Below are positions 44,042 through 52,335 of a stretch of 64,000 bases of DNA, piece after piece. The stretch is from assembly GCA_025210735.1 (NCBI GenBank), contig JAOARD010000076.1, forward strand, positions 186,001-250,000. The letters run 5' to 3'. Position 1 is the first letter of the stretch, and each line of letters starts with the position of its first letter. The notes under the pieces are model-generated. The model was not told where the DNA came from and searched no databases. It saw only the letters and a program-made list of their open reading frames with translations. The DNA is from Bacteroidales bacterium (lineage in GTDB: Bacteria; Bacteroidota; Bacteroidia; Bacteroidales; UBA6680). Both the position numbers and the translations under genes were made by a program.

Positions 44042-44209
44042 ATGGTCAGATGTAACTTCACATCATAATCATCCTAGTGTGTGTGAATGACTATTCTCAC
44101 GCTTCGTTTCATCTGTTTATTTTTCTTTTTAATGGTCAGATGGAACTCCGCATAATAATCATTCTCGTGTGTGTGAAAACTTTTCTCATGCTTCGTTTCA
44201 TCAATTTAT
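44042..44209. repeat. Tandem 78-bp repeat upstream of the Rhs gene
   Basis: Two imperfect copies, 44042-44119 and 44132-44209. Both start ATGGTCAGATG, have GTGTGTGTGAA in the middle and end CTTCGTTTCATC. They lie directly in front of the Rhs start codon (44023), and a partial third copy sits at 51652-51695 in front of a small lipoprotein gene. No protein is encoded. Confidence 0.75.
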
Positions 44210-44265
44210 ATTATCTACATTAATTCTGTAGATATCTTATACCCATTGTTTATTTTAAAAAATAC

Positions 44266-47200
44266 TTAAAAATTTGGAATAAGAGCAATTGCTTCCTGAG
44301 TTACATTTACTCTAAATGTGTTACCCTCCATACGTATTACAAAACTTCCACTTCTGGCATCCATTGAGTTATTTACATCACATGTTACAGTAATATCAGC
44401 ATTACCATTACCACTAATACTATTAATATTCACCCAAGAAGGAGCACTTTCAACAATCCAGTTACCATTTACCTGAATGTTAATTACCTGTCCTTTATTT
44501 CCTAGTTTATCAAATGTAAGACTGGTTTTATCTATCCAGTTTACTCTTGCTCTTACCTGATAAAATCTACTATTGGTTATTTCAATCTTTGGATTCTCAA
44601 AGTAAACACCACTCTTACTCAACATTACATATCTTTTCCCAGAAGAACCTGTTGCGCTAATATATCCTGTTCCAAACTCAAAATTACCATATGAATTTGA
44701 GTATACTGTTTCCAGAATCTGTGAAGTTGATTCATCATACACTTGCACTGTAACACCAGATACAGGATTATTAAACTGATCTGTAACCTTACCTTTTATA
44801 GGAAGAATATCATAAACTCCTTCAATTCTATAATCCTTATTAATATTTACTATATGATATGATGTCATGAATGATCCTGAAACACCATTAACATTAATCT
44901 TCTCAAAAGCAAATCCCCCCTTTTCAATAGGAAACTCAACTCTATGAGATTCTCTCTGATCTAAAAGCTGAACTCTTTCTACCTGCTCTACATTATCTAG
45001 TATAGTTACTTTATAAAACAATACTCCTTTGAATATATTATATCTGTTTACAATGTCATACTGAGAATTAAATCTTACTCCTGATTTTGTCAGTTTAATA
45101 AATAACTCTTCTTTACTACATCTATAATCTTTGTTATTAACAAATTGATAATTTCCATTACTGTCAGAATAAACCGTTTCTAAAAGAACTGTCTCCGATC
45201 CTCTTTTAAACAATTCTATTTTAACATTATTAATAGGTTCATTAAACTTATCTAACACTTCTCCTTTAAGCGGATTCAACTCATATATTCCTGACACACT
45301 AACATCAGAGTTAATATTATCTAACTTATAATTATTCTCTTCTGTAATTTTTACTCCATTAACCTCAATTCCTTTAAAGGTATAATTATCAATTTCATCA
45401 AATACAAAATTGTAATAAGATCCATGATCAACTATTATTTTAGTTGGTTCAACATTCGGACAATCGTATCCCCTCTTTGAATATGAAATTATATACTTTT
45501 TAGATTCAAATTCAGCATATACAGACTTCCCCTCCTGAATATTCTTTAATGTATAACTTATTCTATTCTGATTACCAACAGAAGTACCCGATACAATATT
45601 ATTTATTATAGTATCATTATTAACAGTGACAAATCTTAGTCTGCCATCGCTATCCGGTATAAACTCTAAAACCAAATCGCTACCTTTTTTTATCTTTTGA
45701 TTTCTATTTGGCAATGTTTGTCCACTACCGCTGGATCTTATATAAAAATCAACATAATTATATTCAAATTCTGCTTCAATAGTATTTAGTCTGGGCTCTA
45801 GTGAAGATATTGTATACTCTAATGTATTATCAACTAATTCGCCATTCACTTTTAATGACTTAATTACATAACCAATATCCGGTTTAATTGTAAATGTAAC
45901 AGCATCTCCTACAAAATATCTTTTAGATTGATCATACTCTATTTTACCATTTCTACCAGCCTTTACAATTATTTCTGTCAATTGACTTTTAGCATAATAG
46001 TACTCATTAGCAGATATTATATTCCTTTCATTATCATAAACTGTTTTTAATCTTCCAAAGTCATCATAATCGTAATATGTAGAAATATTATTAGGGTCAG
46101 TGGCAGACTTCATTCCATACATCATATCATATGTATAACTATAAATTAGACATTCATTTAATTCATCTCTCAATTCTGATACAAAATCTACAAAGTCATC
46201 CTCCAATCCATTATTTATTGTATTAAACCAATAAATATCATTACCCAGGTCTTCTATTTTTAAAACCAAATTATTATAAGATATTCCTTCTGCTTTAATT
46301 ACAGGATAAATGTTATCATACCCCCAAATAATACTTGTTAATTTACCACTCCTATCTTTGAACTCTGAAATTTTACCAAATTTATTATATCTAGTATATA
46401 TTCTGTTCTCAATGAATCTATTATCAATCTCAATATTATGAGCAAATTTATTCTGTATCTCTATATTAAGATAATCATCTTTAGTAATGTTCAGGTTTCT
46501 AAAACTTAACTCCTTTTCCTTTCTTACAAATATTCCTTTATCTCCAAAATGCCTCCCATATCTGTTAATATTTGAACTAACCACAATTTCTTTATTATTG
46601 GCTGACATTACACTAGAAAAAGACTCTATAGGGTTATTTAACATATTACTGTTATTCATCTCTACATATGCCGCATAATCTATCAGCTGAATTCCTGTAT
46701 CATTAGCTTTTTCAATTTCTTCAGAAATATCATCAACATAATTATTATAGTGTTTAACCCCTTTACTTCTCTCTATAATAACTTTAGGTAATTTATTTAT
46801 CCCACTATATTCATAATTCGTAACATCTTCAGTAGAACTAACACCATTTTTATTATAAAAATAGTTAGTTATCACCTTATCTGTCAACAAATAAGAATCT
46901 AGAGAATTATTATATTTTGCCGCCGTAAATGTTTTAGAGCTAAGGTTTGATGAGAAAAAGTTAAATGAAACCGCAGGTACTTTTTCTATATGCCTATTCT
47001 TATAAACATACTCCTCCTTCAACTGTATTTTATTATCAATATTAAATACTTTTTTCTTAATTATTCTTCCCCTCTCAAAACCTTTGTCGCAATAAGGAAT
47101 ATCAGGAGATTTATCTCCATTATGGACAACTATTGCTGTCTCATCTTTATTAGTATTATAATCTGAGAATATATAAGTTGTATACGATCCATTATTTATT

Positions 47201-48984
47201 ACCTCATTAACTTCTGAATACTGAATATGATTACCTGAACTTCTTGAGGTTAATGGAACTATAGGGTTACTACTTGAAGTAATATACTCCTTTTCATCAC
47301 TTGTTACATCTACAACAGGAATAATATTCCATGTTATCTTTCCATTATCTTTAAAATACTTATAAGCAAAACTATAACTAGGCAGAGAGTTTAGTATTCC
47401 GCTTGATTTAACATCTGCCATATTACCAGACATTCTACCATATATATATGTTTTTCTTATTGTATCTCCATACCCCTTATAGCTCTTTATCTTTTTTATT
47501 CTAACACCACCTGCAATGCCATCATCATTACATGCAATAACATTTTTTCTATCTTTATCAAGATAGTATCCATATCTATTTGGTTCATATTCAAACTCTG
47601 TAAATCCACCTGTGGGATAGTTAATTTTAGTTAAAATTCCTTTATCAACATAAGAGTTCGGCGCTTTTATCACTTCAAAATTGTATCCATTGTGATTTGT
47701 GTTAAGTATCATGTTATTATAACCCCAATGATCAGCCATTGTCTTAAGACACCCTACAACAGCCTCTTTATCATTATATTCAAACTCATAAACACGATTA
47801 GCAGATGGTACTATATTATCAGAACTAGATTCTATAACCTTCTCTAGAAATAATCTATTATATACATTATCATTGTATTCAAATTCAAATTTCCTAATAA
47901 TACGAGAAAATTCATCTTTCTTTTGAACAACTTTAACTGTATCAATTTTATGCCATAAAAATCTATCCTTATTAGTGATATACTGTCCAAAATAATTAAT
48001 ATCTTTTTTGTCGTATAAAAGATGTTTATTCTCACTATATTTTATATCTATTTCAACTCCTTTATAAGGAAATGATATTGTGGATAGATAAATAGGGTAA
48101 ATTACATTTCCTTCATTGCTAAAACTAGATGACTCCAAATGTCCGTCTACAAACTTAGACATCCATTTTTTATACAAAAAATAAGTTCTATCTCTCCTGA
48201 AATACTTATAATCTATTACTTCTGTTCCATCTGCAGATTCTATCTTTGAAAGAAACCAACTTGTAGCTATAAAAGATTCAGGTTTAATTTCTTCTAATCT
48301 TATCTGCCTAGAATATTCAATAGCATCACTACCACCAAAAATAAACTTTGTGCCGTTACCATCTATAATGGTAAATTTTTCGAAACATTTATGTGGATCT
48401 AGTATATTCCCATTAAATTCTACCTTAAGATTATCATTACTTTGTATTTTCCATTTACCATCATAACCCATCATAAATTTACCTGAGTAACCCAAAAAGT
48501 TAAAATTAAATTCATCTGGTTCAGAGTCTAACATAAATATTTCTTCCAATACCTTCCACTCATTAATGGGTTTAGTGTTATACAGATTCCTTACCTCATT
48601 ATATGAATAATAAAATCCTTCGCAATTCAATTCATTTATATCATCTGGCATGTCCCTTACAACTCTTGTAATACACCCACCTGTATTAAGAACCCAACCT
48701 TCACCTATTACTCCTGTTGGTATATTGGGTCTTATTCCTGAACTATGATATGTTAGATTTAAATCTATACCAATAAAATTCCCTGAAGAAGAGAAAAGAG
48801 GTATACCTATACTAGGAACTCCTGTATTTAAAGAAACAGGTACCTCACCATATATTCCCAGATTTATTGCTGTAGAACTAGGAACAGAAGGCAATACATC
48901 ATTGGGTTCCTGTGCCATTAGATTAATACAACCTAGTTGTAGATAAAATAACATCCACACTAGTATTACTTTTGATTTATTCAT
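44266..48984 (-). CDS. Large exported Rhs-associated protein with Ig-like and BACON modules
   Basis: 1572 residues from the ATG at 48984 (a second ATG 6 bp upstream is equally possible), with a signal peptide ending near LGCINLMAQ. The N-terminal part opens PSVPSSTAINLGIYGEVPVS and LTYHSSGIRPNIPTGVIGEG, the pattern of SpvB/TcaC-like N-terminal shells of Rhs proteins. YD-type motifs follow (ISTYYDYDDFGRLKTVYDNE near residue 1000). The C-terminal third has InlB-like strand segments, two carboxypeptidase-regulatory-like modules (GEVLDKFNEPINNVKIELF; GKVTDQFNNPVSGVTVQVYD) and a final BACON-like module (NWIVESAPSWVNINSISGNG). No toxin tip is visible. It lies upstream of the tipped Rhs gene in the same direction with a 240-bp gap holding the tandem repeat, and may form its shell or anchor. 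Confidence 0.75.
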   Translation of the reverse strand: MNKSKVILVWMLFYLQLGCINLMAQEPNDVLPSVPSSTAINLGIYGEVPVSLNTGVPSIGIPLFSSSGNFIGIDLNLTYHSSGIRPNIPTGVIGEGWVLNTGGCITRVVRDMPDDINELNCEGFYYSYNEVRNLYNTKPINEWKVLEEIFMLDSEPDEFNFNFLGYSGKFMMGYDGKWKIQSNDNLKVEFNGNILDPHKCFEKFTIIDGNGTKFIFGGSDAIEYSRQIRLEEIKPESFIATSWFLSKIESADGTEVIDYKYFRRDRTYFLYKKWMSKFVDGHLESSSFSNEGNVIYPIYLSTISFPYKGVEIDIKYSENKHLLYDKKDINYFGQYITNKDRFLWHKIDTVKVVQKKDEFSRIIRKFEFEYNDNVYNRLFLEKVIESSSDNIVPSANRVYEFEYNDKEAVVGCLKTMADHWGYNNMILNTNHNGYNFEVIKAPNSYVDKGILTKINYPTGGFTEFEYEPNRYGYYLDKDRKNVIACNDDGIAGGVRIKKIKSYKGYGDTIRKTYIYGRMSGNMADVKSSGILNSLPSYSFAYKYFKDNGKITWNIIPVVDVTSDEKEYITSSSNPIVPLTSRSSGNHIQYSEVNEVINNGSYTTYIFSDYNTNKDETAIVVHNGDKSPDIPYCDKGFERGRIIKKKVFNIDNKIQLKEEYVYKNRHIEKVPAVSFNFFSSNLSSKTFTAAKYNNSLDSYLLTDKVITNYFYNKNGVSSTEDVTNYEYSGINKLPKVIIERSKGVKHYNNYVDDISEEIEKANDTGIQLIDYAAYVEMNNSNMLNNPIESFSSVMSANNKEIVVSSNINRYGRHFGDKGIFVRKEKELSFRNLNITKDDYLNIEIQNKFAHNIEIDNRFIENRIYTRYNKFGKISEFKDRSGKLTSIIWGYDNIYPVIKAEGISYNNLVLKIEDLGNDIYWFNTINNGLEDDFVDFVSELRDELNECLIYSYTYDMMYGMKSATDPNNISTYYDYDDFGRLKTVYDNERNIISANEYYYAKSQLTEIIVKAGRNGKIEYDQSKRYFVGDAVTFTIKPDIGYVIKSLKVNGELVDNTLEYTISSLEPRLNTIEAEFEYNYVDFYIRSSGSGQTLPNRNQKIKKGSDLVLEFIPDSDGRLRFVTVNNDTIINNIVSGTSVGNQNRISYTLKNIQEGKSVYAEFESKKYIISYSKRGYDCPNVEPTKIIVDHGSYYNFVFDEIDNYTFKGIEVNGVKITEENNYKLDNINSDVSVSGIYELNPLKGEVLDKFNEPINNVKIELFKRGSETVLLETVYSDSNGNYQFVNNKDYRCSKEELFIKLTKSGVRFNSQYDIVNRYNIFKGVLFYKVTILDNVEQVERVQLLDQRESHRVEFPIEKGGFAFEKINVNGVSGSFMTSYHIVNINKDYRIEGVYDILPIKGKVTDQFNNPVSGVTVQVYDESTSQILETVYSNSYGNFEFGTGYISATGSSGKRYVMLSKSGVYFENPKIEITNSRFYQVRARVNWIDKTSLTFDKLGNKGQVINIQVNGNWIVESAPSWVNINSISGNGNADITVTCDVNNSMDARSGSFVIRMEGNTFRVNVTQEAIALIPNF

Positions 48985-49515
48985 AAACATTCTATTTAAT
49001 TATTAAACCACAAATAAACATATAACAACCGTCACTTCCTATTGTCAATGTTGTCAATTTTTATTTTCGGCTTTTCAGTCTCTATTTTCGGAGTTATTAA
49101 CAATTTAACCAAAAACAGACTAACTACTTACATACCTAGTTATTGGTAAATACATTTTAACACTTTTGTTGATAACTTATGCAAGTTATCAACATTAACC
49201 ATACCCATAAAAAGGTACTTTTATTCACTCCGATTTTGGAGTGTGACAAGGTAAAATAGGTTATTTTTACTTGATGTTTTATTCTGTTAGAGTCTAAATA
49301 TAGACATTTTTGTGCATTGTGTTATTATTATGTGGTATGCTGTTCTGGTATCGACGTTGCGTACTTATTGTTGCTACGTTGTGTGCTTCTTGTGGCTACG
49401 TTGCACGCAACGTAGCTTACAAAGGCAACAAGATAGCCAAGAAACAAACCTCATCAACAAACAACATCGCCATTCATCAGATGGATTACACACCAAAAAA
49501 ACACTGTCACTCTGA
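48985..49515. other. Intergenic region with three inverted repeats
   Basis: No gene seen. It contains a perfect 11-bp inverted repeat GTTGATAACTT / AAGTTATCAAC (49168-49193), a short stem CACTCC / GGAGTG (49226-49243) and a perfect palindrome GCTACGTTGC-AC-GCAACGTAGC (49395-49416), which sits in a run of near-repeats of GGCTACGTTG. The first lies about 185 bp before the large Rhs-associated gene. Two short plus-strand frames here are low-complexity products of the repeats. Confidence 0.5.
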
Positions 49516-49845
49516 TTATTTCACAAAGTAATCAAACCAACTACCACCCTTCATAGAGTAGTAACCAAATTCTCCGGTTTTAGTATCAGATAGTTTTATA
49601 GTACTAAAATATTGATAATGGAACTGAACTGTATCGAATTCATTTCCGTCGAAAAAGATAATCTTATCTCCTAAATATTCTGATTCTTTAGTCTCTATAA
49701 AATCTCCCAAAATTCTCTTCCCGCCAGAGTGTTCATATAAATTATGGTGGTAATATCTGGATTCCATAAAAAACAACTTGTCTGTATAGTATAATAATAC
49801 AACACCGCATAGAATTGTTATAAGTATCTTATATCGTTTTTTCAT
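49516..49845 (-). CDS. Small membrane-anchored protein of unknown function
   Basis: 109 residues: one N-terminal hydrophobic segment (YKILITILCGVVLLYY) that acts as a signal anchor or uncleaved signal, then a soluble part with many Tyr, His, Phe and Asp (ESRYYHHNLYEHSGGKRILG; NEFDTVQFHYQYFSTIKLS). No family recognised. Like the 50994-51464 protein it is a small exported protein in the Rhs region, where immunity genes tend to accumulate; that is positional inference only. Confidence 0.55.
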   Translation of the reverse strand: MKKRYKILITILCGVVLLYYTDKLFFMESRYYHHNLYEHSGGKRILGDFIETKESEYLGDKIIFFDGNEFDTVQFHYQYFSTIKLSDTKTGEFGYYSMKGGSWFDYFVK

Positions 49846-49943
49846 TTACCTACATCTTTTAATATATACCTAATAGTCAACTCAAACCGAGCCGAAGCAT
49901 GTAGTTCTCGACTCCGCTTGAACTGACAAAAAAGATTCTCTGA

Positions 49944-50081
49944 ATGAAACAAACAATCTGTTATACTCAATCAGTATTGTTCCCCTTTAATGGTTTAGGA
50001 CGATTAATAACAGAAAATCCGGAAGCATCTTGTTTTAGCATCTCTATTAATGATTATCACGACTGGTTTTATATTGGATAA
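49944..50081 (+). CDS. Small ORF spanning the left end of the insertion sequence
   Basis: 45 codons (MKQTICYTQSVLFPFNGLGR ... YHDWFYIG) from ATG to TAA. The composition looks protein-like, but the frame runs across the inferred left inverted repeat of the insertion sequence, so it is either chance or a gene fragment cut by it. No family recognised. Confidence 0.15.
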   Translation: MKQTICYTQSVLFPFNGLGRLITENPEASCFSISINDYHDWFYIG

Positions 50082-51031
50082 AAAAACCAGCTTCCCAGTA
50101 TATTGTTAAATTAGAGTGTGAAAAAAATCAAACAAGAATACCGGGAAGAGGGATACAAATTTAGGTTATTAACAGGATTAAATCTAATAGAATATGAAGT
50201 TTTGCATGAAAAATTTGCCATATTAATGGAAGAAAAGCTGTTTAGATACACGTTAAAAGGGAAACTTAGAAATAGAGTATTATATCAAGAAACCCAAAAT
50301 AGTTTGATGGAAGTGAAAGTAAACTAGGCTTTATATTAATGTATCTGAAAGAAAACCCGAATCAACAGTATCATGCTTACTTATTTAGTATGTGTCAAAG
50401 CAAAGTAAGTGAATGGGTAAACTTTATATTACCGGTATTAGAAGATACCTTAATTTCATTGTCAGTAATGCCTCAATCAGGATATGAATATTGTCAAGAT
50501 ACAGATGAAGATCTGCTTGTAGATGTAACTGAAAGAGAGGTTCCAAGACAAACAGATCACGAATCACAAAAAGAAGAGTATAGTGGTAAAAAGAAAAGAC
50601 ATAGTATCAAAAACTTAGCCATAACCAATACAAATGGTTTCGTGAATTTTATAAGTGATTATTATTTAGGAACAACACATGATAAATCAATCTGGGATGA
50701 TTTGATACTTAAATTTAAGAATTGTTCATTATATGCTGATTTAGGATTTAAAGGGATAGAGGATAGTAATTTAACTATAATAATGCCACATAAGAAGCAA
50801 AGAAAATCGAGCCTCACTGAAAAGCAGAAAAGTGAAAATAAGGAAATCAGTTCAAAAAGAATAACAATAGAACACACTTTTGGTAAAATGAAGATATTCA
50901 AGATGATTCGAAATAAGATAAGATTGAAACGCTATGATATAAGAGACACTGTATTTAGAATATCTGCCGCGATACATAACCTTAGAATTATATCTAAAAA
51001 TCACATAACAAACGAAACGTGATAATCATTA
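50048..51031 (+). mobile_element. IS5-like insertion sequence, about 984 bp
   Basis: Bounded by 14-bp perfect inverted repeats: TAATGATTATCACG at 50048-50061 and its complement at 51018-51031. It contains a DDE-type transposase split by a frameshift. The right end truncates the neighbouring minus-strand gene. No clear target-site duplication is visible; a short AT-rich one may have been missed. Confidence 0.65.
50118..51022 (+). pseudogene. Frameshifted DDE transposase (IS5-group, DDE_Tnp_4-like)
   Basis: The first frame (50118-50327) reads MKKIKQEYREEGYKFRLLTG ... NRVLYQETQNSLMEVKVN and stops. The second frame (open from 50303, annotated start 50339) continues as GSESKLGFILMYLKENPNQQ through GKKKRHSIKNLAITNTNGFV, YLGTTHDKSIWDD, YADLGFKGIE, HKKQRKSSL and RITIEHTFGKMKIFKMI, the catalytic core of IS5-group transposases. 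Adding one T in GTTTGATGG (near 50303) joins the two frames as NSFDGSESKLGF. The gene may be dead, or may use -1 slippage at this T-run; no strong slippery heptamer is seen. Confidence 0.78.
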
Positions 51032-51464
51032 TTATTCTATTTGAATAATATGAATAAAAAAATACATTTCTCATTTCGCCGTGAATAAGAATTAAACCAA
51101 CTTTTTCAACAAAATAATATATCAGCATCGAATCAGATACATCAGGCTCTATATATTGGTATTTTTCAACATTATACGTCTCTTCATCAATAACATACTC
51201 TTTACTTCCGATAAAATCAACCTCATGTCCATCAAGAAGTAGTTTTTTATCACTCTTTTCAAGAGTGTATAATACTAAAGAGTCAGCTTTTTCTTCTCCA
51301 TAGTAATAGACATATTTATTATTTTTTATTGATAAAACACCCTTCTGATTATCATTCTTTTCAGAATATCTTAATGAAGAAACTATTGTTATCTTCATCT
51401 CGTTCTGTAAATATCCAACTAAATCAAAAAGAAATAACATAAGCAGTATTAATTTATATTTCAT
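50994..51464 (-). CDS. Small exported protein, C-terminus replaced by the insertion sequence
   Basis: 156 residues from the ATG at 51464; a TTG two codons upstream is less likely. N-terminal signal-like segment MKYKLILLMLFLFDLVGYLQ, then a beta-rich soluble part (VLSIKNNKYVYYYGEEKADS; EVDFIGSKEYVIDEETYNVE). The last dozen codons (IIMIITFRLLCDF) lie inside the insertion sequence, whose end is at 51031, so the original C-terminus was cut off and a chance stop is now used. No family recognised. It belongs to the series of small exported proteins beside the Rhs genes. Confidence 0.5.
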   Translation of the reverse strand: MKYKLILLMLFLFDLVGYLQNEMKITIVSSLRYSEKNDNQKGVLSIKNNKYVYYYGEEKADSLVLYTLEKSDKKLLLDGHEVDFIGSKEYVIDEETYNVEKYQYIEPDVSDSMLIYYFVEKVGLILIHGEMRNVFFYSYYSNRIIMIITFRLLCDF

Positions 51465-51530
51465 ATTCAACTTACAGCTTTATTATAAAATAGTGCCATT
51501 ACTATACAACAAAGTATCCATAGCTACAGA

Positions 51531-51632
51531 TCAATCAACCCAAACAGTGTTGTTATATCTGTCTGTAGAAACACTATTACATCCTAATAACGATAGTATT
51601 AAAACCAACAGTGTTATTATCTTGTATTGCAT
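51531..51632 (-). CDS. Very short lipoprotein ORF, possibly a fragment
   Basis: 33 residues: MQYKIITLLVLILSLLGCNS followed by VSTDRYNNTVWVD and a stop. The signal peptide and lipobox LLGC are convincing, so the ORF is probably the 5' end of a former lipoprotein gene or a real lipopeptide gene. A partial copy of the 78-bp repeat lies just upstream. Confidence 0.4.
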   Translation of the reverse strand: MQYKIITLLVLILSLLGCNSVSTDRYNNTVWVD

Positions 51633-51651
51633 ATGTTTAAATTTGTATTTA

Positions 51652-51695
51652 ATGGTCAGATAGAACTTGCATTTATAATTATCGTCATGTTCGAA
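51652..51695. repeat. Partial third copy of the 78-bp Rhs-region repeat
   Basis: ATGGTCAGATAGAAC followed by an AT-rich stretch matches the beginning of the copies at 44042 and 44132 over about 40 bp, again directly upstream of a minus-strand signal-peptide gene. Confidence 0.5.
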
Positions 51696-52035
51696 AATGA
51701 TATTGTCATATCTCAATTCTGTTATATAGTTCTCAAACTCTAATTCAATATTAATTCTAAAAAACATACAAAAGTAATTTTAATATTTCAATTTTATATA
51801 ACCTATCATTACCAGCTATTTAAACCAAAAAATTAAACTCACAGCATATAAACAATACCGATACATTTAATACAACGCATATTCATAAATTGAAAAGAGA
51901 CACACTCAAAAAAATACACGCATCGGTTAGGAATATATTTTGGATATGGTTATATTGTTTTCTCCATATAAGAACAACAATAATCCAGGATGCCGAAAAT
52001 GGATAAATAGAGTAGGTTCATAAAATTTATCTATC
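51696..52035. other. Intergenic region upstream of the peptide precursor gene
   Basis: 340 bp, AT-rich, no gene seen. It separates the minus-strand Rhs region from the plus-strand RiPP-like cluster and should contain the promoter of the latter. I found only an imperfect -7 match (TATATTTTGG near 51930) and no clear operator. Confidence 0.35.
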
Positions 52036-52284
52036 ATGCAAAATAGCTTTAATTTTAGTAATTCTGACTTTAATCTATTAAATGACGAAGAAGCCTCCAA
52101 CATTAAGGGAGGAAAGAAAAAATGTACTGGTGCAGGTGATACAATACTAACTCTTTGCGCCTTAGTTGTAGATTACACTGTTAAATGGTGTATAACAAAA
52201 GAGGCTTCATGCGGAAGTGGTTTTTCATTTGATGATGATGGTAATATGACTTGTCAAAAAGATTTCTCATTGACAGATGCTTAA
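52036..52284 (+). CDS. Cys-rich peptide precursor with Gly-Gly leader (candidate RiPP)
   Basis: 82 residues. An acidic leader (MQNSFNFSNSDFNLLNDEEA, SNIKGG) ends in a double Gly at 25-26; the LxxEE-x-x-x-I-K-G-G pattern resembles the Bacteroidota Gly-Gly precursor leaders. The core begins KKKCTGAGD and contains five Cys (30, 41, 52, 59, 73), a hydrophobic stretch (TILTLCALVVDYTVKWC) and an acidic C-terminal part (FSFDDDGNMTCQKDFSLTDA). A radical SAM maturase gene follows after 51 bp and an HExxH peptidase after it, so a modified peptide is expected. The core may be cut after Gly26, and Cys or neighbouring carbon atoms may be crosslinked; neither the bond nor the activity can be told from sequence. 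No ABC exporter gene is adjacent. Confidence 0.7.
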   Translation: MQNSFNFSNSDFNLLNDEEASNIKGGKKKCTGAGDTILTLCALVVDYTVKWCITKEASCGSGFSFDDDGNMTCQKDFSLTDA

Positions 52285-52295
52285 ACTCTAAATCA

Positions 52296-52322
52296 AAGGT
52301 TGTGTCATTTTGATACAACCTT
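52296..52322 (+). promoter_or_regulatory. Hairpin between precursor and maturase genes
   Basis: Stem AAGGTTGTGTC / GATACAACCTT (11 bp with one G-T pair) and loop ATTTT, placed 11 bp after the precursor stop and 13 bp before the maturase ATG. There is no T-run after it, so it more likely slows transcription, stabilises the precursor mRNA or marks a processing site than ends transcription. Confidence 0.55.
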
Positions 52323-52335
52323 AAAAAACATATTT

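Noticed and set aside
44042..44209. CRISPR array
   Set aside because: Only two long, imperfect tandem copies with a 12-bp gap; no short regular repeats with unique spacers and no cas genes.
49310..49531. Two overlapping plus-strand frames of 67-73 codons
   Set aside because: They encode the inverted repeats around 49340-49420 and have no recognisable domain; treated as chance.
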